DNA of 64,000 nucleotides from Actinomadura citrea (GCF_013409045.1 NZ_JACCBT010000001.1:6758001-6822000), one strand, 5' to 3'. Positions 1 through 9,086 are shown, numbered from the stretch's first letter. Notes: generated from the letters alone by a model not told the origin. Translations and numbers: made by a program.

Positions 1-433
1 CGCGGGCCAGAAGCTGAACGCGGCGTTCACGGCGGGCGCGATCCTCGTCATGCTCGGCACCGGCGAGATCATGACCTTCCCCGGTCCGTGGGGCGACCGG
101 TGGCGGACCGGCTCCACCTTCGTCCACGACTGGCTCTTCCTGGCCGTCCTCGCGGTGACCGCCGGGCACCTGTGGGAGGCGCTGCGGGATCGCGAGGCGC
201 TGACGGGGATGCTGACCGGTCGGGTGGACCCCGGCTGGGCCGCACGGCATCACGCGAGCTGGGCCGTCCCCGCGGGAAGAACCCCGGACGCCGGTGGACG
301 ACCGGCCGCCGGCGGGGCGAATGCGCAGGTGGACGGGGCGGGTGCGCAGGCGGGCGAGGCGACGGCCGATCCTCGGGGGACGTCCGGTGAACGGGGTCCA
401 GATTTTGCGAAACGACCTCCCGGCATGTCTTGA
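1..433 (+). CDS. cytochrome b subunit of formate dehydrogenase type (5' truncated)
   Basis: The reading frame is open from base 2, so only the C-terminal 143 residues are present. The visible part begins AGQKLNAAF, followed by a hydrophobic segment, a WRTG/FVHDW loop with a candidate haem-ligand His, and a second hydrophobic segment ending AGHLWEALRD. This matches the last two helices of the four-helix FdnI/FdoI family of membrane cytochrome b subunits, which pass electrons from formate dehydrogenase to quinone. The last ~50 residues are a Gly/Ala-rich hydrophilic tail of the kind common in high-GC actinobacteria. The catalytic and Fe-S subunits would be expected to the left of the window. 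Another b561-type cytochrome is possible. Confidence 0.75.
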   Translation, partial: AGQKLNAAFTAGAILVMLGTGEIMTFPGPWGDRWRTGSTFVHDWLFLAVLAVTAGHLWEALRDREALTGMLTGRVDPGWAARHHASWAVPAGRTPDAGGRPAAGGANAQVDGAGAQAGEATADPRGTSGERGPDFAKRPPGMS

Positions 434-574
434 CTCTGCCCGCATGGGGGCTGGAATGTGACATCGAGGCGGGGTTCTCACTGAAGCTCCCTTGCCAGGG
501 CCGGTCCGAGGAGCGCTCCGTCTCACCGGCGGCGTCCCCGCCCGCCGGTACCCCGTGCGCGGAGGTGTGCGCTG

Positions 575-835
575 ATGCCTGCACTGGCCGATCACCGGAA
601 CGAGACACGTGACACGCTCGCACGCCGGCTTTGCGACGAGTTCGGGTCCTTCCCCTCAGACGCGGTGCACCGGTGCGTGGCCGACGTCCAGGCCTGCATG
701 GCCCATCTGGGTCTGGAGGCCACGCCGGACAGAGTCGAGCGGATGGCCCGGGAGCAGCTCACCGGGATCCTGAAATCGCGGCCGCCCTCTGGGCGCGCGC
801 CCGCCGGCGGCGTCGCCGACCGAACGGACGGCTGA
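575..835 (+). CDS. small three-helix-bundle protein, function unknown
   Basis: The 86-residue product has an N-terminal ~65-residue helical region (LARRLCDEFG ... VHRCVADVQACMAHLGLEATPDRVERMAREQL) and a disordered Pro/Gly tail. It resembles small actinobacterial proteins described as three-helix-bundle dimerisation domains, which are usually found alone. No catalytic motif is visible. The ATG lies 4 bases after a GGAGGTGTG stretch, so the start is plausible though the spacing is tight. It sits in a gap between the cytochrome b gene and the 933 gene with no obvious operon partner. The call rests on size and helix pattern only. Confidence 0.5.
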   Translation: MPALADHRNETRDTLARRLCDEFGSFPSDAVHRCVADVQACMAHLGLEATPDRVERMAREQLTGILKSRPPSGRAPAGGVADRTDG

Positions 836-932
836 GCCGCCAATCGCCCACGCGGGTGGCGCGACGGCGACCCATTCCGGCCTTCGGCGTTGTCCGGGCC
901 ACCGTCCCCGCCGGATCTGAGAGGCTAGAGGG

Positions 933-2561
933 GTGAGTCCCCGCAGCCGCAGCCGCTCCTCCGGGGACCCGGCCCGGGACGGCCCGAACCCCCCGGACGA
1001 GGTCTCGGCGATTTTCGACGGCATGCTCCAGCACGCCCGCGAACTGCTGGCGGTGCGCAGTCCCCTGGACGCCGAGCTGATCGTCAGCGAGATCCTCGGC
1101 TCCTGGTGGGGGCAGCGCATCCCGGACGGCGACGTGGAAGAGGTCATCGGCGAGGCCCTGGTCGGCTACGCCACGGCCGCCGCCACGCCCGCGGCACTGG
1201 CGCTGCTCACCGGGGTCGCCTACATGGGCACCCCGCGGCAGGCGGCCAAGGCCGAACGCGCGGCACTGCAACTGATGGGCGACGGCGTCGCCAGGCCCGG
1301 CTGGGCCGACCGCGTCGGCATGGTCGAGCCCGAGGCGTGCTTCGCGTCCCGGGACGTCTACGGCGACCAGGACTCCGTCATCTGCACCTACACCTACGGG
1401 GGCGCCGAAAGGCATGCCCTGGTCATCCTGGTCGACCGCAACAGGGCCGGAGAGGTCCAGCCGCGCGGCGGTCCGTTCGCGTCCGGCGCGCGCACGGGAC
1501 GGCCTCCGGCGAGCGGGATGGTCCGGGACGCCTGGGTCTCCTCCCGGGTGGACCGGCTCCTCGACCACTGCCGCCGCGAAGGCCGCGACAACCCGCTGAT
1601 GCGGTTCGAGGAGCTCGACCCGCGCGACACCAAGGCATTGCTGCAGAGCGCCCTGGATCTCACCGACGAGACAGACGACCCGCCGGTGAACGAGAACTTC
1701 GGCTCCTACCACGCATTCGTCCGCGCGCGCGTGGACATCCTTCCGCCGGGCGGCCGCCTGCCCCAGCCTCCGGTGTACGGGCACGACAGGCGCGCCACGA
1801 TCGCGACGCGGTTCCTCGCCTCGGACGAGGCCGGTGAGCTGTCGGACATCTCCGCGGCGATCCGGTGCGTGGACCGGATCATCGACTACGGCTGCGCGCA
1901 CGACTTCGGGCGGCCGCTGCGGGTCAGCCCGATCAAGTGCGAGATGTTCCTGCTCGACTGGCTGCCGCGCAAGGTCCTGCTCTCCCCGTCGGAGCAGGAG
2001 GCCGTCCCCCACGTGCTGGCCGCGTGGGTCCGCTGGGCCGGGCGGCGGACGGGGCTGCCGGAAGAGGGCGTCAGGGCGACCCTGGACGCCCTCTGGGACG
2101 CCACCGCGAAGTTCTCCGCGGCCTACCGCGATCCGGCCGCCTTCGGCCTCGACCGGGCTCTGGTCGACCGGCTCCTGCCCGACGGCGACCTGGAGGCCCT
2201 CCCCCGCCGCGCGTTCGCCCTGCCGTTCCTGTCGGGCACGCACCGGCCGGCGGGGCGGCCCGGCCTCGTCGACCTGTCGGAGCTGGACCCGGCCGACCCG
2301 GGCGACCGCCGCGCCCTGCTGGAGTTCGAACATCCGGGAGGCGACGAGGAGCACCTCGCCGCGCACGTGCGGCTCGCGGGGCTGCTGTGGGACGGCGAGC
2401 CGCCGCACCTGTGGGACACCGCCCAGTCGCTGCTGGACGTCGGCTACGAACGCCATGAGATCCTGCACAGACTCATCGACGTCCTCGACCGCTGCGGGGA
2501 CGACCCGGACGCCCTCCGGGAGGCCCTGCGTGTGCTTCGTCACGAACCCCCGCCCGACTGA
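933..2561 (+). CDS. conserved actinobacterial protein of unknown function
   Basis: This 542-residue soluble protein starts at a GTG with a purine-rich GAGAGGC about 7 bases upstream. Three parts are visible: an N-terminal helical domain (about 25-130), a middle region with TYTYGGAERHALVILVDRN that reads like a beta-sheet core (about 150-185), and a long helical C-terminal half (about 270-540) ending in HEILHRLIDVL. I see no nucleotide-binding, protease or membrane motif. It is the first of four same-strand genes that continue with two TY-Chap/SseB-like proteins and a small partner, so it may act with them, but the 100-base gap to the next gene leaves that open. Confidence 0.6.
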   Translation: MSPRSRSRSSGDPARDGPNPPDEVSAIFDGMLQHARELLAVRSPLDAELIVSEILGSWWGQRIPDGDVEEVIGEALVGYATAAATPAALALLTGVAYMGTPRQAAKAERAALQLMGDGVARPGWADRVGMVEPEACFASRDVYGDQDSVICTYTYGGAERHALVILVDRNRAGEVQPRGGPFASGARTGRPPASGMVRDAWVSSRVDRLLDHCRREGRDNPLMRFEELDPRDTKALLQSALDLTDETDDPPVNENFGSYHAFVRARVDILPPGGRLPQPPVYGHDRRATIATRFLASDEAGELSDISAAIRCVDRIIDYGCAHDFGRPLRVSPIKCEMFLLDWLPRKVLLSPSEQEAVPHVLAAWVRWAGRRTGLPEEGVRATLDALWDATAKFSAAYRDPAAFGLDRALVDRLLPDGDLEALPRRAFALPFLSGTHRPAGRPGLVDLSELDPADPGDRRALLEFEHPGGDEEHLAAHVRLAGLLWDGEPPHLWDTAQSLLDVGYERHEILHRLIDVLDRCGDDPDALREALRVLRHEPPPD

Positions 2562-2661
2562 ACTCCTGGTTTGCGCGTCGCGCTCCCGGCGACAATCATC
2601 GGGTCCCGGGCGCGGTCTCGCGGGGGTCGGCACCGGCCCCTGGTCGTAGGGAGTGATCTTG

Positions 2662-4290
2662 TTGGAGTGGTCCGAGTTCGCCCGGCGGCTGGGACGTGAG
2701 CTGGCGGAGCTCGAACGGGACACGATCCTGATCGTGCGCGAACGCGACGAGAGCCGTCACTACGTCCAGGCCATGCGCGAGCCCGACCGGCTCTACGCCG
2801 AGGCCGTCAGCAACAACTTCCTCGAAGGCCCCCTCCTGCTCACCCTCGCCGACGAGGAGGTCATGAGCGAGGTGGGCTGGCGCCCGCCCGCCGACCCCGC
2901 GCCGCGCAACTGGTGGACGGAGCTGCCGGAGGCGGGCATGCCCGGCGGGATGGCGAGCGTGACCGACGCCGACTTCTCGCGGCTTGCCGACGTGATGGTC
3001 ACGGCGCTCCGGGACGTCCAGGGCGTCCGCCGCCCGTCCGACCTCGTGTACGAGTCGTTCCACCGGCACGGGGCCGGCCTCATCGAACTGCTCGACTTCG
3101 GGATCGAGGTGGCCGACCCGTCGCGGGTGAGCAAGCGCCGCGCGTCGTCCGGCGGCGTCCGTTCCGGTGCCGAGCCCCTGCCCGGGGCCGACCCGCTGCC
3201 CGCCGGCGCTCCCCCGGCGGGGACGCGGCTGCCGCTGCCGGAGCAGGCACTGCCCGGCATGGACGCGGAACTGCTCGAACCCCGCCTTGCCGAAGCCAAG
3301 GCGAACGGCGACAACACCACCTACTTCAAGCTCCTGGAGAACGCCGACCTGGTCCTGCCGGCGACCGCCTCCGCCGTGGAGGACCCCGACCGCGCCGAGT
3401 TCCCCACCATCACCATCGGCAGCGGCACCTATGTCACGGTGTTCACCTCGCCCGGGGCACTGGCGCGCACCGGCGACCGGCACCCCGGCCTGTACCGGCG
3501 CACCTCGTTCGGCCGGCTGGCCGCCGGCTGGCCCGATCCCGCGTGGCGCCTGGCCATCAACTGGGGCCTGCCCAGCGAAGTGCTCCTGGACTCGTCCGTC
3601 ATCGGGCGGTTGCAGGGCGGCCGAGGCGGGGCGCCCGATCCCCTCCAGGGGGCGCCCGATCCCCTCCAGTACGACCCCCTGCCGAGCGAGCCCAACCCGT
3701 ACGGCACGGTCGACCCCAACGCGCTCTCTGGGCCGAACCCCGTCGCCGGCGGCTCGGCCACCCCGGTCAACGGTTCGGCGCACGGCGTCCGCGCCCCGGG
3801 CGGGGCGACGCCTGGTGGAGTGGCGCCGGGCGAGGCGTCGGACTTCCCGTACGACGACTCCCACACGGCGATCGACCCGTACACCGCGGCCGACCTGCGG
3901 GCGGCCCTCGACGCCGGCGGAGCCCCGCCCCGGGCGCCGGAGCCTGCCGCGGCGGCACCTCTCGGCGCACCGACCGACGACCCGCCGGCCGAGACGCCGG
4001 CCGACACGCCGCCGCCGGCCGTGAGCCCGCCGGCCATGAACTCGCCGGCCGACACGAGGCCGGCGGGCAGCGGCCCGGCCGACGATCCGCAGGACCGGCC
4101 GGCGCGTCGGCCTCAGGCGCCCGCTCCCGGGCCGCGCCCGGTGGGCGTCCCGATGCGGCCGCCGCACGGCACGCGCCTGTGGCGCTCGGCGGGCGAGGGC
4201 GAGCAGGCACCGGTCGCCGTCTTCGACGCCATCGGCGGCGTCTGGGCACCGGTGCGGGCCGACGCGGTTCCGGCTCCCTGGACCGAGTGA
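2662..4290 (+). CDS. TY-Chap/SseB-like protein with proline-rich tail (paralogue 1)
   Basis: The frame is open from a GTG at 2653, but I chose the TTG at 2662: an AGGGAG Shine-Dalgarno at 2648-2653 sits 8 bases ahead of it, and the product then begins MEWSEFARRL, matching MDWNDFAKRL of the next gene. An N-terminal domain (about 1-150) with YVQAMR, AEAVSNNFL and WRPP...NWW resembles the YbjN/type III chaperone-like TY-Chap fold. A second domain (about 205-320) starting LEPRLAEAKANGD is SseB-like. A ~190-residue Pro/Ala-rich tail follows, with a short conserved end WRSAGEGEQAPVAVFDA. A 21-base unit is exactly duplicated at 3628-3648 and 3649-3669. A role as a chaperone or adaptor is inferred from fold only. 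Confidence 0.65.
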   Translation: MEWSEFARRLGRELAELERDTILIVRERDESRHYVQAMREPDRLYAEAVSNNFLEGPLLLTLADEEVMSEVGWRPPADPAPRNWWTELPEAGMPGGMASVTDADFSRLADVMVTALRDVQGVRRPSDLVYESFHRHGAGLIELLDFGIEVADPSRVSKRRASSGGVRSGAEPLPGADPLPAGAPPAGTRLPLPEQALPGMDAELLEPRLAEAKANGDNTTYFKLLENADLVLPATASAVEDPDRAEFPTITIGSGTYVTVFTSPGALARTGDRHPGLYRRTSFGRLAAGWPDPAWRLAINWGLPSEVLLDSSVIGRLQGGRGGAPDPLQGAPDPLQYDPLPSEPNPYGTVDPNALSGPNPVAGGSATPVNGSAHGVRAPGGATPGGVAPGEASDFPYDDSHTAIDPYTAADLRAALDAGGAPPRAPEPAAAAPLGAPTDDPPAETPADTPPPAVSPPAMNSPADTRPAGSGPADDPQDRPARRPQAPAPGPRPVGVPMRPPHGTRLWRSAGEGEQAPVAVFDAIGGVWAPVRADAVPAPWTE

Positions 4291-4349
4291 CGCGCCCTTC
4301 GGCTACCGTCGAGTACGGAATCCCGCCCCGCACGTGAAAGTGGATCCCA

Positions 4350-6452
4350 GTGGACTGGAACGACTTCGCCAAACGGCTGACACTGGAGCTTTCACGGCTG
4401 CCGGTCACGTCGTTCCTCATCGTGCAAGGTCCGAGCGGCCTGCCCTACGTCCAGGCGATGCGCTCCGAGGGGACGCTCGACGCCGAGGCCGTCGGCAGCG
4501 CGTTCCTGCCCCGGCCCCTCGCGTCGCGCCAGGAGCGGCGGCTGAGGGCGCTCGGCTGGGAGCCGCCGGACGAGGAGGACCGCAAGAACTGGTGGGACAG
4601 GCTCACCTTCCGCGAGCGCGGCGGCCGCGCCTCCTCGGAACTGCTGGAGGCGTGCGCCCTGCTCGCCGGGCAGATGATGGGCGCGTTCCGCGACGTCTAC
4701 GGCATCGAGTCCCCGCTCGAACTCGTCTACCAGGCCAGCAAGGCCGGACCCGACGGCGGGCCCTTGGCGCTGCCCGGTCTCGGCATCGCGCTCGCCGTCC
4801 CCGAGGACGAGCGTCCCGCACGGGCCTCGGCACGTCCGGCACGCCCGTCCGGGTCGACCCTGGAGGCGGCCCTGGCCGAAGCCCGCGAACGTGGTGACCA
4901 GCACGGCTATCTGGAGCTGCTCGCGCGCGCGACGCTGTACCTGCCCTCGCCGGGCGATCCGGAGGGCGGCGATCACCAGTTCGCCACGGCGCAGTTCGGC
5001 GACGGCACGTTCGTGCTCGCGTTCACGTCGCCCGAGGCCATGGACCGCTCCCTGCAGGGACAGGCGATCCACCACCGGCGGGCCTCGCTGGCGGAGCTGT
5101 CGCGGCGCTGGCCGCACCCGGAGTGGCAGCTCGCCGTGAACCCCGGCCTGCCGAGCGCGTGCTACCTGGACGCCAACGCGCTCCTCGAACCCGAGGAGCC
5201 CCGGACGCCCACGCCGCCGGTGCCGACCGACGTCCACGTGGCCGGCCCGTCGACGCGCCGCTCCGCGTCGCGCGGCTCCGCGTCCCGCACCGGGGGCCGC
5301 GGCACCCCGCGCGGCGGCCGTCAGGCCCCCAGGCCGCCTCAGCGCCCGGAACCGGCGCGGCCCCGAACCGAGACACCCTCCGCGCCGTCGGCGCCCTCAC
5401 ACGCGAGCACAGCGCCGCCGGACGGTCCGCCCGCGCCCGGGGCCCGCGCGCCCGCCCAGCGACGACCGGCTCCGCCCCCGCCGCCCCAGGCGCCGCCCCC
5501 GGCTCCGGCGCCGGCCCCGTCTCCGCCGCAGAGTCCCGAGGTTCCCGTCGCCGGGCAGGCCCCGGCGACCAGGGAGACGCCGATCCCCAGGGAGAGACCG
5601 GTCGCGAAGGAACCGTCGGTCGCCCGGGAGACGCCTGTCGATCCGCAGGGCCTGCCCGCGCGGAAACCGGCCGTCCCACCGACCCCGTCCCGTGAGACGC
5701 CGAGCGACCCTCACGGGCTTCCTGTAGCGCCGATCTACGGCCGGCGGGAGCGGGCACGGACGGACACCGGGCAACCCCGCACAGAGCCCAGGCGACCAAG
5801 CACGGATACCCGGAAGCCAAGCGTCCCGGCCGCGGCCGCGAAGCCCTCGCCTGCCGACACGCAGACCCGCGCGGAGAGAACGCCCAGCATCGTCGAACGC
5901 GGGGCCCGGGCCCCGTCAGGGGCGCGGGGCGTGGCGCCCCAGGGTCCCGCTGACGCATCCCAGGTCGTGGTGATGCAGAAGGCCGTGCGCCCCGAGCATG
6001 TGCAGCACTATCTGGAAGGCGGTTACGACCTGGTCGCCGGTTACGTGCACCGGCTCCAGGACGTCCAGGAGCTGAGAAGCCCCGGCGCGCTGATCCGGGC
6101 CCTGGGGCTGGTGTACGAAGGGTCGCCGTTCGCGCCGGCGGACGAGCAGATCTTCGTGATCCGCTGGCCGGCCGTGAAGCCCGCCCTGTTCCGCCGCCCG
6201 CTGGGCGGCATAGACGAGTGGAGCATGGGCATCATCCCGGGCGGATGGGTGATCGAGAAGGCGCCGTTCCCGGGGTCGGGGTACGCGCCGGGCGACGGGC
6301 CGGCGATCCCCGAGTTCAAGGTCGAGAGCCAGCGCCTTCCGCACGGGGCCGAGATGTACCGGCTCGACGCACAGGGCAGGGAGTCCCTCGTGGCGGGCTA
6401 CGACGCCGATCTGCGCAGGTGGCTCGTGAAGCTGCCGGGAGGCCAGGGGTGA
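4350..6452 (+). CDS. TY-Chap/SseB-like protein with long disordered linker (paralogue 2)
   Basis: The GTG start at 4350 gives a 700-residue protein with the same plan as the preceding gene. It has a TY-Chap-like N-terminus (1-160; YVQAMRSEG, LDAEAVGSAFL, WEPPDEEDRKNWWD) and an SseB-like domain (about 170-285; LEAALAEARERGD ... SPEAMDRSLQG). A ~250-residue Pro/Arg/Thr linker follows, with repeated RETPxDPxGLP-like units. A third globular domain (about 535-700) has YEGSPFAPADEQIFVIRWPA, GWVIEKAPFPGSGYAPGDG and RLPHGAEMYRLDAQG. That C-terminal domain resembles ones I associate with Streptomyces proteins of unknown role. The gene overlaps the next by 4 bases (GTGA), so the two are translationally coupled. 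No secretion signal is visible. Confidence 0.65.
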   Translation: MDWNDFAKRLTLELSRLPVTSFLIVQGPSGLPYVQAMRSEGTLDAEAVGSAFLPRPLASRQERRLRALGWEPPDEEDRKNWWDRLTFRERGGRASSELLEACALLAGQMMGAFRDVYGIESPLELVYQASKAGPDGGPLALPGLGIALAVPEDERPARASARPARPSGSTLEAALAEARERGDQHGYLELLARATLYLPSPGDPEGGDHQFATAQFGDGTFVLAFTSPEAMDRSLQGQAIHHRRASLAELSRRWPHPEWQLAVNPGLPSACYLDANALLEPEEPRTPTPPVPTDVHVAGPSTRRSASRGSASRTGGRGTPRGGRQAPRPPQRPEPARPRTETPSAPSAPSHASTAPPDGPPAPGARAPAQRRPAPPPPPQAPPPAPAPAPSPPQSPEVPVAGQAPATRETPIPRERPVAKEPSVARETPVDPQGLPARKPAVPPTPSRETPSDPHGLPVAPIYGRRERARTDTGQPRTEPRRPSTDTRKPSVPAAAAKPSPADTQTRAERTPSIVERGARAPSGARGVAPQGPADASQVVVMQKAVRPEHVQHYLEGGYDLVAGYVHRLQDVQELRSPGALIRALGLVYEGSPFAPADEQIFVIRWPAVKPALFRRPLGGIDEWSMGIIPGGWVIEKAPFPGSGYAPGDGPAIPEFKVESQRLPHGAEMYRLDAQGRESLVAGYDADLRRWLVKLPGGQG

Positions 6453-6817
6453 GCATCCGGCACGGCTACTACGCGGGCTGGCGGGGCGCCGAGTACGAGG
6501 CGAGCCCGGACGGCGACGAGGTGCGCCTCTACGCCACGCAACACGCGGAGGGGTTCAGGCAGGTCTCCCCGGACCGGTACGTCCGGGTGGTGCCCCTGGC
6601 GGACGTCGACCGCCTCCAGTACGTGACCACACAATGCACGTGGCGCGGCGAGCCGTTCGTGGTCCTCGGCGAGCACGAGGGCTGGCTGCGCGTGGAGTAC
6701 GGCGGCGGCAAGGTCCCGGTGGCGGAGCGGCTCGGCCTGGAGCCGTTCGACCGGGGCGTGTACCAGGCGTGGGCTTCCCGGCACGAGGTCGAGGACCTGC
6801 GCGAGGAGACCGTCTGA
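6449..6817 (+). CDS. small conserved protein coupled to the TY-Chap/SseB gene
   Basis: The GTG start overlaps the upstream TGA (GTGA at 6449-6452), giving 122 residues beginning MSIRHGYYAGWRGAEYEAS. The product is compact, rich in aromatic and beta-prone stretches (RLYATQHAEGF, YVRVVPLADV, CTWRGEPFVVLGEHEGWLRVEYGG) and ends VYQAWASRHEVEDLRE. It has no membrane segment or Cys/His cluster. A protein with this signature is, as far as I recall, a regular neighbour of TY-Chap genes in Streptomyces and relatives, which suggests a stable partner; the function is not known to me. Tight coupling to paralogue 2 supports equal expression. Confidence 0.6.
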   Translation: MSIRHGYYAGWRGAEYEASPDGDEVRLYATQHAEGFRQVSPDRYVRVVPLADVDRLQYVTTQCTWRGEPFVVLGEHEGWLRVEYGGGKVPVAERLGLEPFDRGVYQAWASRHEVEDLREETV

Positions 6818-6860
6818 GCGCGGGGATCGGTGGGATCGGCATGATCGGTGGTAGCGGACG

Positions 6861-7613
6861 ATGACGGTCGTCGACGTCAACGCCGACCTCGGCGAGGGGT
6901 TCGGCGTCTGGAAGCTGGGCGACGACTCCGCGCTGCTCGACGTCATCACGAGCGCGAACGTGGCGTGCGGGTTCCACGCGGGGGACCCGCTGACCATGCG
7001 GCGGGTGTGCGCGGCGGCCGTCGAGCGCGGGGTCACGATCGGCGCGCAGGTCTCCTACCGGGACCTCGCCGGTTTCGGCCGGCGGGAGATGGACGTGGCC
7101 GCCCCGGAGCTGACCGCCGAAATCCTGTACCAGCTCGCGGCGCTGGACGGCATCGCGCGCGTGGAGGGGGGACGCGTGGCGTACGTGAAGCCGCACGGCG
7201 CCCTGTACAACAGGGTCGTCCGTGACCCCGTCCAGGCGCGTGCGGTGGCCGACGCGGTACGGGCCTACGATTCGTCGCTCCCCCTGCTCACGCTCCCCGG
7301 CTCCGTGGTGCACGACGTCGCCGACGGGCTCACCGTCGTCGCCGAGTGCTTCGCCGACCGCGCCTACACGCCGACCGGCGCGCTCGTGTCCCGCCGCGAG
7401 CCGGGGGCGGTCGTCCACGACCCCGACACGGTCGTGCGGCGCGCGGTGCGGATGGCGGTGGAGGGCACCGTCGTCGCCGTGGACGGCACCGAGGTCACGT
7501 TGAAGGCGCGTTCCATCTGCGTGCACGGCGACACCCCTGGCGCGGTGGTCCTCGCCAGGGCCGTCCGGTCCGCACTGTCCGGAGCGGGCGTCGTCCTGGA
7601 ATCGTTCGCGTGA
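6861..7613 (+). CDS. pxpA: 5-oxoprolinase subunit A (LamB/YcsF family)
   Basis: The 250-residue product carries the family's signatures: VDVNADLGEGFG near the N-terminus, ANVACGFHAGDP (about 35-46), YVKPHGALYN (about 112-121) and a VHGDTPGAV segment near the end. With PxpB and PxpC it forms the ATP-dependent prokaryotic 5-oxoprolinase, which opens 5-oxoproline to glutamate and so detoxifies a product of spontaneous glutamine damage. Length matches the family. The next gene begins inside its stop codon region (GTG at 7610), and pxpC overlaps in the same way, so this is a tight three-gene operon. Confidence 0.93.
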   Translation: MTVVDVNADLGEGFGVWKLGDDSALLDVITSANVACGFHAGDPLTMRRVCAAAVERGVTIGAQVSYRDLAGFGRREMDVAAPELTAEILYQLAALDGIARVEGGRVAYVKPHGALYNRVVRDPVQARAVADAVRAYDSSLPLLTLPGSVVHDVADGLTVVAECFADRAYTPTGALVSRREPGAVVHDPDTVVRRAVRMAVEGTVVAVDGTEVTLKARSICVHGDTPGAVVLARAVRSALSGAGVVLESFA

Positions 7614-8224
7614 AGGTGCGGCGGGTCGGCGACACCGCCTTGCTCGTGGAGACCGGGGATCTGGCGACCGCCCACCGGATGGACGCCGCCCTCAGGAACG
7701 CCCCGCTGCCCGGGGTCGTGGACGTCATCCCCGGAGAACGGACCGTCCTGGTGGTGGCCGAGCACTCCGCCCACCTGGACCGCCTGGCCGCGCAACTCCC
7801 GCAACTGCGCCTGGCCGACGACGTGGTGAGCCACGCCGAGCCGCTGGAGATACCCGTCGTCTACGACGGCGAGGATCTCGACGAGGTCGCCTCCCTCACC
7901 GGGTTGTCGCGCGAAGAGGTCGTCCGGCGGCATTCCGCGGGTTCGTACACGGTCGCCTATCTGGGCTTCTCCCCCGGCTTCGGCTATCTGTCGGGGCTGG
8001 ATCCGGCGTTGCACGTGGCCCGGCGCGAGTCGCCGAGGAAGGCCGTCCCGGCCGGTTCGGTGGCGGTGGCGGGCCCGTACGCGGCCGTGTACCCGTCCCG
8101 GTCACCGGGCGGCTGGCGGCTGCTCGGGCACAGCCGCCTGCCGCTGTGGGACGTGTCGCGCGAACCGCCGTCCCTGCTCAGGCCGGGGATGCACGTCCGC
8201 TTCGTCCCCGAGGAGCGTCCTTGA
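7610..8224 (+). CDS. pxpB: 5-oxoprolinase subunit B (KipI family)
   Basis: The GTG at 7610 overlaps the pxpA stop (GTGA). The 204-residue product shows VRRVGDTALLVETGD at the N-terminus, a YDGEDLDEVA segment, and the diagnostic YLGFSPGFGYLSGLD stretch (about 121-135), followed by PRKAVPAGSVAVAGPYAAVYPSRSPGGW. These are hallmarks of the KipI/PxpB half of the allophanate-hydrolase-like module. It works with PxpC in phosphorylation and ring opening of 5-oxoproline. Length is slightly short of the usual ~220-240 residues but no core block is missing. Confidence 0.92.
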   Translation: MKVRRVGDTALLVETGDLATAHRMDAALRNAPLPGVVDVIPGERTVLVVAEHSAHLDRLAAQLPQLRLADDVVSHAEPLEIPVVYDGEDLDEVASLTGLSREEVVRRHSAGSYTVAYLGFSPGFGYLSGLDPALHVARRESPRKAVPAGSVAVAGPYAAVYPSRSPGGWRLLGHSRLPLWDVSREPPSLLRPGMHVRFVPEERP

Positions 8225-9069
8225 TCGAGGTCGTGCGGCCCGGGCCGCTGGCGACCGTCCAGGATCTCGGCAGGCCCGGTCGCGCCCATCTCGGCGTCCC
8301 CCGGTCCGGGGCCGCGGACCAGCGCGCGTTCAGGCTGGCCAACCGCCTCGTGGGCAACCCGGAGGGCGCGGCGGCCGTGGAGTTCACCTTCGGCGGGGCG
8401 GCCCTGCGTTTCCACAGACGTGCCTGGATCGCGGTGACCGGCGCTCCGGTGACGCTGCGCATCGACGGCCGTGCTCACGGAATGAACGCGCCCTGCTTCG
8501 CGGCGGCAGGTGCCCTCGTCGAATTCGGCACGCCCACCTCCGGGCTCCGCAGCTACGTCGCCGTGCGAGGCGGTGTCGCCGTGGACGAAGTGCTGGGAAG
8601 CCGCTCGACCGACCTCCTGTCCGGCCTCGGGCCCGCGCCGCTCGCGTCTGGTGACCGCTTGCCGATCGGTTCTGCCGCGGGTCTCCACCACATCAACGTG
8701 GACGTCGTGCCGGCGGCGGCGCTGCCGGAGACCCCGGTCCTGCGGATCCTGCCCGGCCCGCGTGACGACTGGTTCACTCACGACGCGCTGCCCACGCTCA
8801 CGTCCACGCCCTACGAGGTGTCGCCGGACAGCAACCGCGTGGGCGTGCGCCTGAACGGGCCACCCCTCGTACGGGCGCGGGACGGTGAACTCGGCAGCGA
8901 GGGCATGGTCCTCGGTTCCCTCCAGGTGCCGCCCAGCGGGCTGCCCATCATCTTCCTGGCCGACCATCCGACCACCGGCGGCTACCCGGTGGTCGCCGTG
9001 CTCGCCTCGGCCTCGGTCGCCGAGGCCGCGCAGCTGCGCCCCGGCCAGAAGCTTCGTTTCCGGCTCTAG
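8221..9069 (+). CDS. pxpC: 5-oxoprolinase subunit C (KipA, biotin-dependent carboxylase-like)
   Basis: The start is TTG at 8221, inside the pxpB stop context (TTGA), with GAGGAG 6 bases upstream. The 282-residue product reads IEVVRPGPLATVQDLGRPG then VPRSGAADQRAFRLANRLVGNPEGAA, the family's N-terminal signature, and later DSNRVGVRLNGP and EGMVLGSLQVPPSGLPIIFLADHPTTGGYP, the conserved C-terminal block. It completes the PxpABC complex. No terminator hairpin is evident in the 17 bases before the convergent phosphatase gene. Confidence 0.92.
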   Translation: MIEVVRPGPLATVQDLGRPGRAHLGVPRSGAADQRAFRLANRLVGNPEGAAAVEFTFGGAALRFHRRAWIAVTGAPVTLRIDGRAHGMNAPCFAAAGALVEFGTPTSGLRSYVAVRGGVAVDEVLGSRSTDLLSGLGPAPLASGDRLPIGSAAGLHHINVDVVPAAALPETPVLRILPGPRDDWFTHDALPTLTSTPYEVSPDSNRVGVRLNGPPLVRARDGELGSEGMVLGSLQVPPSGLPIIFLADHPTTGGYPVVAVLASASVAEAAQLRPGQKLRFRL

Positions 9070-9086
9070 CCCGGCGTCCAGGGCGT

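Noticed and set aside
430..612. 60-residue plus-strand frame after the cytochrome b gene
   Set aside because: No ribosome site, overlaps the better-supported 575 gene in another frame, and has no recognisable pattern.
759..2723. 654-residue minus-strand frame opposite the 933 gene
   Set aside because: It is Arg/Pro/Val-rich without any domain pattern and exactly shadows real genes on the plus strand; no ribosome site.
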